A DNA stretch of 28,222 nt from Clostridia bacterium (GTDB lineage: Bacteria; Bacillota_A; Clostridia; Christensenellales; Aristaeellaceae), in NCBI GenBank assembly GCA_017399225.1, contig JAFQEB010000040.1, positions 1-28,222 of the forward strand. The letters are read 5' to 3'. Position 1 is the stretch's first letter; each line of letters starts with the position of its first letter. The notes below the pieces were generated by a model that was not told the DNA's origin, ran no database searches, and worked only from the letters and a program-made list of their open reading frames with translations. A program made the translations under genes and the position numbers. This document shows, piece after piece, positions 8,097-16,318 of this stretch.

Positions 8097-10385
8097 TTAT
8101 TCCAGCGGCAAAACAGTACATTCCAGCACCGTCAGACCTCTGCCCTTGGAGAAGAATCCCCACATACCATGGGTGAAGGGCTTGCCGTCGTCCATGGTCA
8201 GCAGCGGTTCCGCTTCGCCAGGGAGGAAAACCTCCACCCGGCTGCCCCGCACCTCGATGTGCAGCGAGCCGGTTTCCGCCGTTTCCCACGCCTTGACCGC
8301 CTCAAAGGGGCTGGCACCGACCTGCCCATAGCGGGAACGTCTGAGTGTCACGCCCTTGTCGGACAGGGCGATCGCATAGCCGAAGTAGCTGTCGTCCACC
8401 TGCGCGTCGTAATAGGAGACATCGGTTGCCCGCAGCAGAATACCGCAGGTGCCATTACCATTCCTTGGAATTTCAAAGGTTACATCCAGAGCGTAATCAG
8501 TATAACCCTCTTCGCCAAAGAGTGCAAATCCTTTTTTGCCGGAGGTGATGCGCAAATCGCCATTGCTGGGCCGCTGCGTGAAGGGGCCATAGGTGATGAA
8601 ATGCTCCCGCTGGGCCTTGGTGGTGAAGTCAAAGGCCATCTGCTCCACGGGCGTATGGGCAAAGGCACTGATGCGGTTGAGGAGCACGTCCTCCGCAGTA
8701 ACGGTCAGGGTATGATCGCCCTCCGGCAGCATCACAGGCTCCGTCGTGAAGGTGAAGTTCTTGTCGCGCCCGGTAAATTCCGGTACCACTCCTAACCAGA
8801 TTTCCTGACCATCCAGGGCGATGGCCACTTGCTTGCCGCTGTCGGCCTTTTTCACCATCAGGTCGAAGCAGTACTCGCCAGCCTCCGCGATGCGCACATT
8901 GTAATCCGCATTGCCCAGCAGCACTGCCATTTCCTCCTGGGTGCCGAAGTCTTTTAGGGTCAGTTCTGCCGCGTTGAGGGCATGACGGGCGCTGAATCCG
9001 CCGGGCAGGAGCTTGAGGGCTGTGTTGTCGGAGGAGCCCAGCGCCTCCGCCGTGCAGGCCATGAAGCCGTAGGTCACGTCGTTGGAAGCAATGGCGCCGA
9101 TGCGGGATGCGGTGATGCTCGGCTTCTTCATCGTCAGCAACCGCATGTCGTCCACATAGAAGTAGGCAATCTCCGGGGTGACCTCCACGCGCAGGGTATG
9201 GAGGCAGTCCGCCGGGCCGATCTCCGGCAGCTTGGCAGATTCTTTCTTTTTGCCATCCACCAGCAGGGTTAGGCTGGTCTGATCCACCTGCACGGTCACA
9301 TCTGCGCTGTTCATCTGGCCGATCAGCAGCGTTGCCGTGCCGCTGTTCAGGGTGAAGTTCCATTCCTGGGTAAAGACAGCGGTTTCGGGAATCTCCGCGA
9401 AGTAACCCTCCACCTGCTCAGTAAAGCCGTGCAGTTCACCGCCGGCGTCACCCCAGATGTCTGGCATTTCCGGCACGGGCATGGGGGAATTGCTGGGACC
9501 GGAGGTATACAGCAAGCCGTTATTGGTGAACAGGCGATCAAGATTGTACAGCCGCGCCGGGCCGCCGAGACTCACCAACGAATGATAGGCGATGTACATG
9601 CTGTCCAGGTCAGGGCCGACCACGTTGGAGGAATGCCCCAGGCCCTTGAATTCATCGCCGAAAACGCTGTTGATCAGCAGTGTTGCGTCCTCGCGCTGGG
9701 CAAAGCTCCCGCGCGGCCCGCCCTTGCGTGAGGCAAAGCTGACCTGATAGCCGGTGGAACAAACATGGTTGCCCGTGAAAGTCAGGTAGTACCAATCCCC
9801 CCGGCGGAACAGCCCCGGCCCCTCCGTCCAGTGCTTGAGGGTCGCGCCGGTGGTGGAGGCCAGATTGGATGGGAGCAGGGTCTTCTCGTCCAGCATGGCG
9901 GACTTGATGATCCAGTTGTCCGGGAAGAGCATCATCAGCTGGCCATCGTCGGTCTTGAAGAAAGAACCGTCAATGGAGTGGCCGAAGTTCCCTGTGATCA
10001 GCTCAAAGGGACCCAGGGGGGAATCGCTTTTCAGGATGTAATGCCCCCGCCCATTGGGGGATGTGATCATGTAGAAGCTGCCGCGCCAGTAGATGACCTC
10101 CGGTGCGTAGGCGAAGTACACATCCCGGCCCTGAGTGCAGTAGCCCGCATCCGTCCAGTTGACCAGATCGCGGGAGGTGAAGACCTTCACCCGTTCCTCG
10201 CAGGTGGAGGGGTACATGTAATACATGCCATTCCACCGCATGACGAAGGGATCGCCGATGCCGTAGTCATCCTGTGCACCGGCAATGGGTGGATATTGCC
10301 CCTCCACCGTCATGGGGTTGACGTATTCCTCCGCCGATGCACACAGGGGCAGCAGCAGCGCCAACAGAAGAAGCAGAAACTTCAT
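8097..10385 (-). CDS. Secreted GH43 glycosidase with C-terminal beta-sandwich modules
   Basis: A 762-residue exported enzyme. A Leu-rich signal peptide ends at about residue 18 (CASA), with no lipobox cysteine in the right place, so it should be released or held at the wall. The GH43 propeller spans about residues 20-320 with catalytic Asp45 (GDPF), Asp139 (SIDG) and Glu188 (WTEGP), plus GHSS near 255. Beyond it come a sandwich of about 110 residues, a CBM6-like region around 470-590, and a concanavalin-like domain near the end (HGMWGFFSKG). It closely parallels the next upstream gene over its whole length, which suggests tandem duplication. GGGAGGG lies 6 nt before the ATG. The likely role is trimming the polymer outside the cell before uptake; the precise linkage is unknown. 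Confidence 0.9.
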   Translation of the reverse strand: MKFLLLLLALLLPLCASAEEYVNPMTVEGQYPPIAGAQDDYGIGDPFVMRWNGMYYMYPSTCEERVKVFTSRDLVNWTDAGYCTQGRDVYFAYAPEVIYWRGSFYMITSPNGRGHYILKSDSPLGPFELITGNFGHSIDGSFFKTDDGQLMMLFPDNWIIKSAMLDEKTLLPSNLASTTGATLKHWTEGPGLFRRGDWYYLTFTGNHVCSTGYQVSFASRKGGPRGSFAQREDATLLINSVFGDEFKGLGHSSNVVGPDLDSMYIAYHSLVSLGGPARLYNLDRLFTNNGLLYTSGPSNSPMPVPEMPDIWGDAGGELHGFTEQVEGYFAEIPETAVFTQEWNFTLNSGTATLLIGQMNSADVTVQVDQTSLTLLVDGKKKESAKLPEIGPADCLHTLRVEVTPEIAYFYVDDMRLLTMKKPSITASRIGAIASNDVTYGFMACTAEALGSSDNTALKLLPGGFSARHALNAAELTLKDFGTQEEMAVLLGNADYNVRIAEAGEYCFDLMVKKADSGKQVAIALDGQEIWLGVVPEFTGRDKNFTFTTEPVMLPEGDHTLTVTAEDVLLNRISAFAHTPVEQMAFDFTTKAQREHFITYGPFTQRPSNGDLRITSGKKGFALFGEEGYTDYALDVTFEIPRNGNGTCGILLRATDVSYYDAQVDDSYFGYAIALSDKGVTLRRSRYGQVGASPFEAVKAWETAETGSLHIEVRGSRVEVFLPGEAEPLLTMDDGKPFTHGMWGFFSKGRGLTVLECTVLPLE

Positions 10386-10406
10386 GGTTTTCCCTCCCTT
10401 CAGCCG

Positions 10407-12683
10407 TTACTTCAGCGGCCTGACGGATAGCTCCGCCACCCGCAGCTCCTTGCCAGTGGTAAAGAGACCACACATGCCGTGGGTGAAGGGCGCTGCGTCA
10501 TGAATGACTGCGACAGGCTCCTGCGCGTCGCCCACGAAGATGGACAGCACATTGTCCTGCATCCGCATCGTCAGCGTGGCCTGCTCAAGGTTCTTCCAGC
10601 CGTCGATCTTGATTTTGGTGGCATCCATGGCATGGCCGTAGTTCATACGGCGAACAGTCAGGCCGGTATTGGTGATGGCCACACCATAGCCGTAGCAGGC
10701 CTCCGCCACCTGATCGGGGTGGATGGACGCGTGTGTCGCGTGCATCAGGAATCCGCTGAAGCCGCTGCCCTGCCTGGGCATATCGAAGGTGACGCGCATC
10801 TCATAATCCGTGCAGCCCTGGCCGCCGATGAGCGCGAAGCAGTTTTTTCCCGTACCGATGGACAGCGCGCCGTTCTTGGCCGCGAAGCTGCCCAGGGTGA
10901 TGATACCGTCGCGCTGGTTCTTGTCCAGGGCCCAGGTCTTTTCTTCCATGACCGCGTGGGTGAAGGCGGAAATCGTCAGCACCGCCGCATCCTCGCCGGC
11001 CAGACTCAGCGCATGGTCACCCGCAGGCAGGGCGATGGTCTCTGTGGTGAAGGTGAACCAGTCCGCCCCCTCCGGCGCAGCGGGAATCACGATCGTCGCC
11101 TGCGCATTTTCATTCAGATGGATCGTCAGCGTCTTGCCCGCATCCTGGGCACGGACAGTCAGGTCGAAGCAGTACGCGCCTTCCGCAGCCACGCGCACGT
11201 TGTAAATAGCCAACCCCAGAAGAGCCGCCTGGGCCTCCAGCTCCGGGCCCTCCACGGTTTCCAGCATCGCGCCGTTCACCGCATGAACCGCCGCGAAACG
11301 ACCGGGGATGGCCTTCACCGCCGTCAGATCACCGTCGCCCAGCGCCTTGGCAGTGTGAGCCATAAAGCTGTATGCAGCGCCGTCACGCTTCAGCGCGCCG
11401 ATGGTATCCGCCACAACAGCGGGGTTCTTTACTGTCAGCAGGCGCATGGCGTCGATGTACACATAGAGGATATCCTCCGTGCATTCCACCCGCAGGGTAT
11501 GGATGCGGCCATTTTCGCCCAGTTCAGGCACATTGGCCTTGGAGATGGTCTTGCCGTCCACAGTGAAATAGAGCTTCTCCCCGTCGGTGGTGATAATGGC
11601 CGTCTTGCCATCCCGGGTACCCATACACCAGGCCATTTCGCCGCCGTTCAGGATGAAATTGCACTCCTGGGTGAACCGGCTGCTGGCGTTGACATCGGTG
11701 AAATAGCCTTCTGCCGTGTCAGCAAAGTCTCGCAAGTCACCCTGGGCGTCACCGCGCACATCCGGCTGACTCGGCACTGGCATTGCCGTATCGCTGGGGC
11801 CGGTGGTGTAGAGCCAGCCGCCATTGGTCAGCAGGCGATCCACACAGTACCAGCGTACCAGCCCGCCGCCGGTCTGCTCCGGGGCATGGCAGTGGTAGGA
11901 GGTATAGATGCTGTCCAGGTCGGGGCCGTAGAAGTTGGCCGAGTGACCCAGACCGGTGAAGGAATCCTTGAACACGCTGTTGATCATCAGCGTATGATCC
12001 TTGGGCTGGGTATAGCGGCCCAGAGCGTCGCCCTTGCGGCTGGCCCAGGCAACACGATAACCGGTGGACAGATAATGGTTGCCGGTGAAAGTCAGGTAGC
12101 TCCATTCCCCGCGGCGGATCATGCCGGGGCCCTCCGTCCAGTGGTTGAGGGTCACGCCGGTGGATTTGTTCACGCCCTTGGGAGTCAGAGTCTTGTCATC
12201 GATCTCCACGATGCCGATGGACTTATTCCCCGGCAGATTGAACATATAGAGCTTGCCGTCATCCCCGACAAAGAGCGAGCCGTCGATGGAGTAGCCGAAG
12301 TTCTCCGTGACCCGGTCAAAAGGACCCAGGGGAGAATCGCTCTTCATGATATAGTGACCATTACCGGAGGGCGAGGTGATCATATAGAATGCGCCGTGCC
12401 AGTAGAGCACCTCCGGCGCATAGGCGATGCGGCCCTCACCATTACGGGTACAATGACCCTTGAACGTCCAATGGACGAGATCTTCCGATTCATACACGCG
12501 GATCTCCTCCGCGCCGGTGGTATACAGGTAGTACTTTCCGTTGAAGCGCATCACAAAGGGATCAGCGGCGTCCATCTTCACCCCTTGGTCGTTCAGGACA
12601 GGAATGGGGTTCTGATAGTCCTCCGCAGTTGCGATCCCCAGCATGGAAGCAGCCAGAAGCATCATGATCATCAGCACCTTCAT
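10407..12683 (-). CDS. Secreted GH43 glycosidase, tandem paralogue
   Basis: A 758-residue exported enzyme with a signal peptide ending near residue 20 (GIATA). The GH43 triad is present as Asp41 (ADPF), Asp134 (SIDG) and Glu184 (WTEGP), with GHSA further on as the metal-site histidine. The domain order after the propeller is the same as in the neighbouring secreted GH43: sandwich, CBM6-like region, then terminal concanavalin-like domain with HGMCGLFTTG. Sequence divergence between the two is large enough to allow different linkage specificities. The ATG at 12683 has GAGGAGG 9 nt upstream. That site falls in a small hairpin (CCTCG/CGAGG, 12696-12711) that could lower translation. The gene follows a permease by 30 bp. 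Confidence 0.9.
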   Translation of the reverse strand: MKVLMIMMLLAASMLGIATAEDYQNPIPVLNDQGVKMDAADPFVMRFNGKYYLYTTGAEEIRVYESEDLVHWTFKGHCTRNGEGRIAYAPEVLYWHGAFYMITSPSGNGHYIMKSDSPLGPFDRVTENFGYSIDGSLFVGDDGKLYMFNLPGNKSIGIVEIDDKTLTPKGVNKSTGVTLNHWTEGPGMIRRGEWSYLTFTGNHYLSTGYRVAWASRKGDALGRYTQPKDHTLMINSVFKDSFTGLGHSANFYGPDLDSIYTSYHCHAPEQTGGGLVRWYCVDRLLTNGGWLYTTGPSDTAMPVPSQPDVRGDAQGDLRDFADTAEGYFTDVNASSRFTQECNFILNGGEMAWCMGTRDGKTAIITTDGEKLYFTVDGKTISKANVPELGENGRIHTLRVECTEDILYVYIDAMRLLTVKNPAVVADTIGALKRDGAAYSFMAHTAKALGDGDLTAVKAIPGRFAAVHAVNGAMLETVEGPELEAQAALLGLAIYNVRVAAEGAYCFDLTVRAQDAGKTLTIHLNENAQATIVIPAAPEGADWFTFTTETIALPAGDHALSLAGEDAAVLTISAFTHAVMEEKTWALDKNQRDGIITLGSFAAKNGALSIGTGKNCFALIGGQGCTDYEMRVTFDMPRQGSGFSGFLMHATHASIHPDQVAEACYGYGVAITNTGLTVRRMNYGHAMDATKIKIDGWKNLEQATLTMRMQDNVLSIFVGDAQEPVAVIHDAAPFTHGMCGLFTTGKELRVAELSVRPLK

Positions 12684-12713
12684 GGGAAAGTACCTCCTCG
12701 GTGAAGCGAGGTC

Positions 12714-13577
12714 TTATTTGATACCAGAGTGGGCCATGGTGTTCATGACCTTGCTCTGGCAAAGAATGAACAAAATCAGGTTGGGCAGGAACATGATCAG
12801 CGACGACGCAGCCGCCATGCCCTGTCCGGCAACGGAATTGGTGTTACTGGACAGCGTGCTCATGTAGAAGGTGAGCGTGCGCATGCTTTCCTTGTTGGTG
12901 TACATAGTAGAGGTTTCCGTGTTGTTCCACACAGACTGGAAGGCCAGGATGGCGACCGTCGCCAACGCAGGCTTGATCATCGGCAGGATGATCTTATGGT
13001 AGACTTTGAAGTAACCGGCGCCGTCCACAATGGCGGCTTCGATGAGGGAATCCGGCACCTGATCAGTGAACTGCTTGACCAGGAACATGCCCACTGGCAT
13101 CGCCACAAGGGGCAGGATGTGGGCGAAATAGGTATTGATCATGCCAAGGTTGTCCACCAGGAGGTAACGGGGAATGATGACCGCAATGGGTACGAACATC
13201 ATGGCAAGGTTGTTGATCTCCATCAATGTGCTCTTGGCGCGGAAGCGCAGCTTGCTCAGCGCAAAGGCGGCCATGGAGGACATCACCATGCTCAGAAACA
13301 CCACCGCCACAGTCACGATAAGGCTGTTGAAGATGTAGCGGCTGATGGAGATGCCGCCTGCACTCGCCTGACGTGCCAGCCGGGTGAAGTTGTCCAGCAC
13401 CGGGTTTTCCACCAGGAAACGGGGCGGGAAAGCGAAGAGCTCCTCAATGGGCTTGAAGGCGTGGTTGATGATGAACACGATGGGGACGGCCATAAAAATC
13501 GCAAGCGGAACAAGCACCAGATACATGGGGATCTGGTTCGGATGGAAATGATCCGGATTGAAACGAGTCTTGCGCAT
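12714..13577 (-). CDS. Carbohydrate ABC transporter permease, MalG type
   Basis: A 287-residue inner-membrane permease with about six hydrophobic segments. The EAA loop that docks the ATPase is EAAIVDG followed by a conserved Pro of ILPMIKP. MalG-type features are the early long extracytoplasmic loop and the C-terminal membrane segment ending close to the terminus. I start at the ATG at 13577, preceded by GGAAGGTGG. The open frame continues 57 codons upstream through the hairpin array, but that part looks non-coding. By type it should pair with a MalF-like partner. The closest unpaired one is at 21455-22360, more than 7 kb upstream in the same operon. No ATPase is encoded nearby, so a shared MsmX-like ATPase elsewhere is expected. 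Confidence 0.9.
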   Translation of the reverse strand: MRKTRFNPDHFHPNQIPMYLVLVPLAIFMAVPIVFIINHAFKPIEELFAFPPRFLVENPVLDNFTRLARQASAGGISISRYIFNSLIVTVAVVFLSMVMSSMAAFALSKLRFRAKSTLMEINNLAMMFVPIAVIIPRYLLVDNLGMINTYFAHILPLVAMPVGMFLVKQFTDQVPDSLIEAAIVDGAGYFKVYHKIILPMIKPALATVAILAFQSVWNNTETSTMYTNKESMRTLTFYMSTLSSNTNSVAGQGMAAASSLIMFLPNLILFILCQSKVMNTMAHSGIK

Positions 13578-13803
13578 GATGGCCACCTTCCTTTTGGTCA
13601 GTATTATTGTGGAGGGATCAGGAGAGCAGGCAGTGCGTTGCCTGCCCTCCCATCCAGTCGGCCAGCCCTCGACGTAAAGTCGAGTGCTGGCTACGCTCTG
13701 CCAATGCAAGCATTGGCTATCGCTAGTCGGGCCGATGCCCGACCTCAATGGAAGTGCTGCTGCACAGCAAAGGAGGCGACTGTGCAGATGCGTTCAGCGA
13801 ATC
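13578..13803. repeat. Array of five hairpins between solute-binding protein and permease genes
   Basis: This 226-bp gap holds five hairpins and no gene. A: 13621-13650 (12-bp stem, one G-U on the minus strand). B: 13661-13691 (GCCAGC/GCTGGC and CTCGAC/GTCGAG separated by one mismatch). C: 13700-13717 (GCCAATG, loop CAAG). D: 13726-13743 (GTCGGGC, loop CGAT). E: 13760-13787 (CTGCACAG, 12-nt loop). B-C and C-D are separated by exactly 8 nt (TACGCTCT, TATCGCTA). None has a U-tract, so they are not ordinary terminators. They lie directly after a solute-binding protein gene, where stable hairpins often protect the upstream message; that role is inference. Confidence 0.8.
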
Positions 13804-15147
13804 TTACTCGCCCAGCAGGACCTTCAGGTGATCGGCAACGCCCTGATCAGCCACAGCCTGCAGTTCAGCAGCCACGTCAGCAGCAGTCAGCTCGCCGCGG
13901 AGGATCTTGCCGTCGATGTCGTTGCTGTTGTAGTAGGCTTCGATGGTGCCCCAGCCGGGAGCAACGGGCCAGTTGGAGGGAACGATGTTCACGCCGCGCT
14001 CCAGGAAGCCGCGGTAGAAGGGCACCAGATCCTCAGTGGCGTTGTCCAGCAGGTCCTGCCACACTTCGGGAGTGGACACGACGGGCATACGGGACACGGC
14101 ATAGCCCAGAGAACGGTAGGTCTCCTGGCGCTTCAGAGCAGCCTGGGGGCCCCAAGACATCCACTTGGACAGTTCCCAAGCTTCACGGGGATACTCGGTG
14201 GAAGCGGAGATGACGCCGTTGTCAACGATAGCCAGCTCGCCCTTGCCATCGCCCATGGGCAGGGGGTAGTACACCCATTCGCAGCCGGTCTCGTCCTTGC
14301 GGAAGGTCTGGAACTGAGCCAGGGTCCAGGGCCAGTCAATGTGCATGGCGGTGCGGCCCATGCCGGGAGGCCAAGCGCCGGGATCGCCCAGAACGTTGGT
14401 CTTCTCTTCTTCGGTCATCCACTCACAGATCTTGTTGTTGATCATTTCGGCGCGGGTCTCAACAGCGTTGATCCAGACCTCGTCGAAGTTGTACTTCTCG
14501 CCGTCCCAGCCGAACTTGCCCTGGTTGCCGTTGTAAGCAGCGGGGAACAGATCGGTGAACAGGGGGTTGGAGATGCCGAAGTTGTAATCCTCGGGGTGGC
14601 TCAGCTCGTCAGCCAGCTCAAAGTAGTCTTCCCAAGTCCAGTTGATGTCAGGAAGCTCCACGTTGTACTGTTCGAACAGGGTCACGTTCATGTACATCAT
14701 GTGGGGGAACATGACGGCGGGGTAGGAGTAGTTCTTGCCGTCGATCTTGGCAGACTCACGCATGGCGGGATAGAGCTCCTGCGCGTCGGGGTCGTTCTCC
14801 ATGTAGTAGGTGATGTCCAGCGCCCACTCGTTGGCAACGGCGTTGGGCACGTTGAACACCCAGAACACGTCGGGCAGCTTGCCCTCGGAGGCCAGATTGG
14901 TCAGGCCCTGATCCCAGGTGCCCTGATCAATGGCAACAAACTCAACGTTGATGTTGGGATAGGCAGCCTCGAACTGAGCGATCAGGGCCTCGATGACCTC
15001 GGGCTCGCCAGCTTCGGCCTGACCCCAATGGGCCACGGTCAGGGTAATGTTCTCGGTGGTCATGGGCGGCAGACCTTCTTCGGCCATCGCCGGAACCAGG
15101 GACAGCATCATGACGCATGCCAGAACCAGAGAAAGCAGTTTCTTCAT
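13804..15147 (-). CDS. Extracellular solute-binding protein of an ABC sugar importer
   Basis: A 447-residue protein of the type 1 (MalE-like) extracellular solute-binding family. A signal peptide ends at about residue 22 (VPAMA) before EEG. The mature part has the usual two-lobe pattern, with Trp- and Tyr-rich stretches that would stack on sugar rings. The only cysteine in the signal peptide (Cys11) is too early and in the wrong context for a lipobox, which is unusual for a monoderm binding protein. AAAGGAG lies 9 nt before the ATG at 15147. It immediately follows a MalF/MalG pair, which are its most likely partners. Hairpin-rich gaps of about 200 bp flank it on both sides, the only large gaps inside the operon. 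Confidence 0.9.
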   Translation of the reverse strand: MKKLLSLVLACVMMLSLVPAMAEEGLPPMTTENITLTVAHWGQAEAGEPEVIEALIAQFEAAYPNINVEFVAIDQGTWDQGLTNLASEGKLPDVFWVFNVPNAVANEWALDITYYMENDPDAQELYPAMRESAKIDGKNYSYPAVMFPHMMYMNVTLFEQYNVELPDINWTWEDYFELADELSHPEDYNFGISNPLFTDLFPAAYNGNQGKFGWDGEKYNFDEVWINAVETRAEMINNKICEWMTEEEKTNVLGDPGAWPPGMGRTAMHIDWPWTLAQFQTFRKDETGCEWVYYPLPMGDGKGELAIVDNGVISASTEYPREAWELSKWMSWGPQAALKRQETYRSLGYAVSRMPVVSTPEVWQDLLDNATEDLVPFYRGFLERGVNIVPSNWPVAPGWGTIEAYYNSNDIDGKILRGELTAADVAAELQAVADQGVADHLKVLLGE

Positions 15148-15349
15148 GTGATAGGTCTCCTTTCAATATTTTGCCTTGTTATACCGTTTACAGGTCATGT
15201 GACGCACCGCATACCTGTATAGATACCGTAATGGAGGTTTTTTCGCAGCAGCACACGCTCAGCCGCAGGGAAGCAGTCCAGCCGCAACGCGAAAAGGGAT
15301 TCTTAAGGGTCGATGACCCTTAAGGAGGTTCCAGGGACAGCGTCCCTGG
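15148..15349. repeat. Intergenic gap with two palindromic hairpins; possible internal promoter
   Basis: No gene is seen in these 202 bp. Two strong hairpins lie at the far end: CTTAAGGGTC/GACCCTTAAG with a 3-nt loop at 15302-15324, and CCAGGGAC/GTCCCTGG with a 3-nt loop at 15331-15349. The second begins at the base right after the permease stop codon on the minus strand. Neither has a proper U-tract (TTTT follows the first only after 6 nt). Closer to the binding-protein gene the minus strand contains TATAAC, a possible -10 box, but no convincing -35 box, so an internal promoter is only a weak possibility. Confidence 0.6.
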
Positions 15350-16318
15350 TTATTCGCCCGTAATACCGCTACGGTCGATGGCCTCGGTGAAGTACCGCTG
15401 CAGGCAGAAGTAGACAATCAGCAAAGGCGCGATGACCAGCATGGTGCCAGCCATGGTGACGGCTTCATTTTGGACGTTGGCGCCGCCGCTTTGATTTGCC
15501 CAGCCGCCGGCTTTCTGCAAATAGGCCAGGTAGCTGTCTTCAAACTTGGCCAGCTCCATCACCAGCGTGGAAACGTACTTCGTGCTGCCGGAAGCAGCAT
15601 TGCCCATGAACAGGGACGTGGTGTAGGTTTCGTTCCAGTACCACACGAAGGAGAACAGGAAGCTGGTGATCATTGCCGGGATACCAAGGGGCACGCCAAT
15701 GGTCAGGAACACGCGGGTTTCGCTGGCGCCGTCCACGCGGGCCGCCTCGTCCAGGGAGAAGGGAATCTGCTCGTAGGTGGCCCGGTAAATGAGGATGAAG
15801 ATCGCCGCCCGCAGACCCTGACCCGTGATGGAGGGCAGGATCATCGTCCAGATGGTGCGGATGATGCCGTAATCCACGTACATGGTGTAGGTGGGCACCA
15901 TCAGCACCGGGAAGGGTACGATGAAGGTGAGCAGCACACAGGCCATGAGGATGTTGCGCCCCTTGAAGCGGAAACGGGCGAATGCGTAGCCCGCCAGTGC
16001 GCAGGAGAAGGTCTGGCACAGGGCCGGAACCACCGTCACCAGCAGCGTATCCACCAGGTGCTCGGAGAAACCCATGATGTCCAGCGCCTGGGTGTAGTTG
16101 CTGAAGGTGATCTCGTGGGGCAGCCACTGCACCGAAGGATCCAGCAGGTCGGTCATGGATTTGAGGGAGGTGACACCCATGTGCAGGATCGGGTACACAT
16201 ACACGAAGCACAGGGAGATCAGCATGACATACAGCACCACTTTAGGCAGCAAACCCATCTTCCGGTAGCTGCCGATGGCGATCTTTTTCGCTTTGTGAAG
16301 GGTCGGCTTACCTGCCAT
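15350..16318 (-). CDS. Carbohydrate ABC transporter permease, MalG/UgpE type
   Basis: A 322-residue membrane protein with about six transmembrane segments and a basic N-terminal tail of ~25 residues. The ATPase-docking EAA motif reads EAARVDGASETRVF. Compared with the other MalG-type permease here it has a longer N-terminus and an inserted extracytoplasmic loop near the C-terminus (a Gly/Asn/Gln-rich stretch). GGAGG sits 8 nt before the ATG at 16318, and the gene overlaps the preceding permease by 11 bp, so the two are surely co-translated partners. Together with the downstream solute-binding protein they make a complete importer apart from the ATPase. Confidence 0.92.
   Translation of the reverse strand: MAGKPTLHKAKKIAIGSYRKMGLLPKVVLYVMLISLCFVYVYPILHMGVTSLKSMTDLLDPSVQWLPHEITFSNYTQALDIMGFSEHLVDTLLVTVVPALCQTFSCALAGYAFARFRFKGRNILMACVLLTFIVPFPVLMVPTYTMYVDYGIIRTIWTMILPSITGQGLRAAIFILIYRATYEQIPFSLDEAARVDGASETRVFLTIGVPLGIPAMITSFLFSFVWYWNETYTTSLFMGNAASGSTKYVSTLVMELAKFEDSYLAYLQKAGGWANQSGGANVQNEAVTMAGTMLVIAPLLIVYFCLQRYFTEAIDRSGITGE

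Noticed and set aside
10479..12704. A 741-codon open frame on the plus strand, antisense to a GH43 gene
   Set aside because: It mirrors the GC-rich codon pattern of the real gene on the other strand, shows no recognisable protein family and no good ribosome binding site. Similar long antisense frames occur opposite GH2 (5254-7179), GH78 (1671-3062), a solute-binding protein gene (13684-15222) and others, and are all treated as shadows.
13578..13748. N-terminal extension of the MalG-type permease through the hairpin array
   Set aside because: The extra 57 codons cross four hairpins and have no hydrophobic or family-like sequence. The ATG at 13577 has a good ribosome binding site and the normal permease N-terminus.
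13804..15147. Lipoprotein anchoring of the 447-residue solute-binding protein at Cys11
   Set aside because: The cysteine lies only 11 residues in, is followed by more hydrophobic core and has Leu at the -2 position. The later AMA/EE junction is a much better cleavage site.
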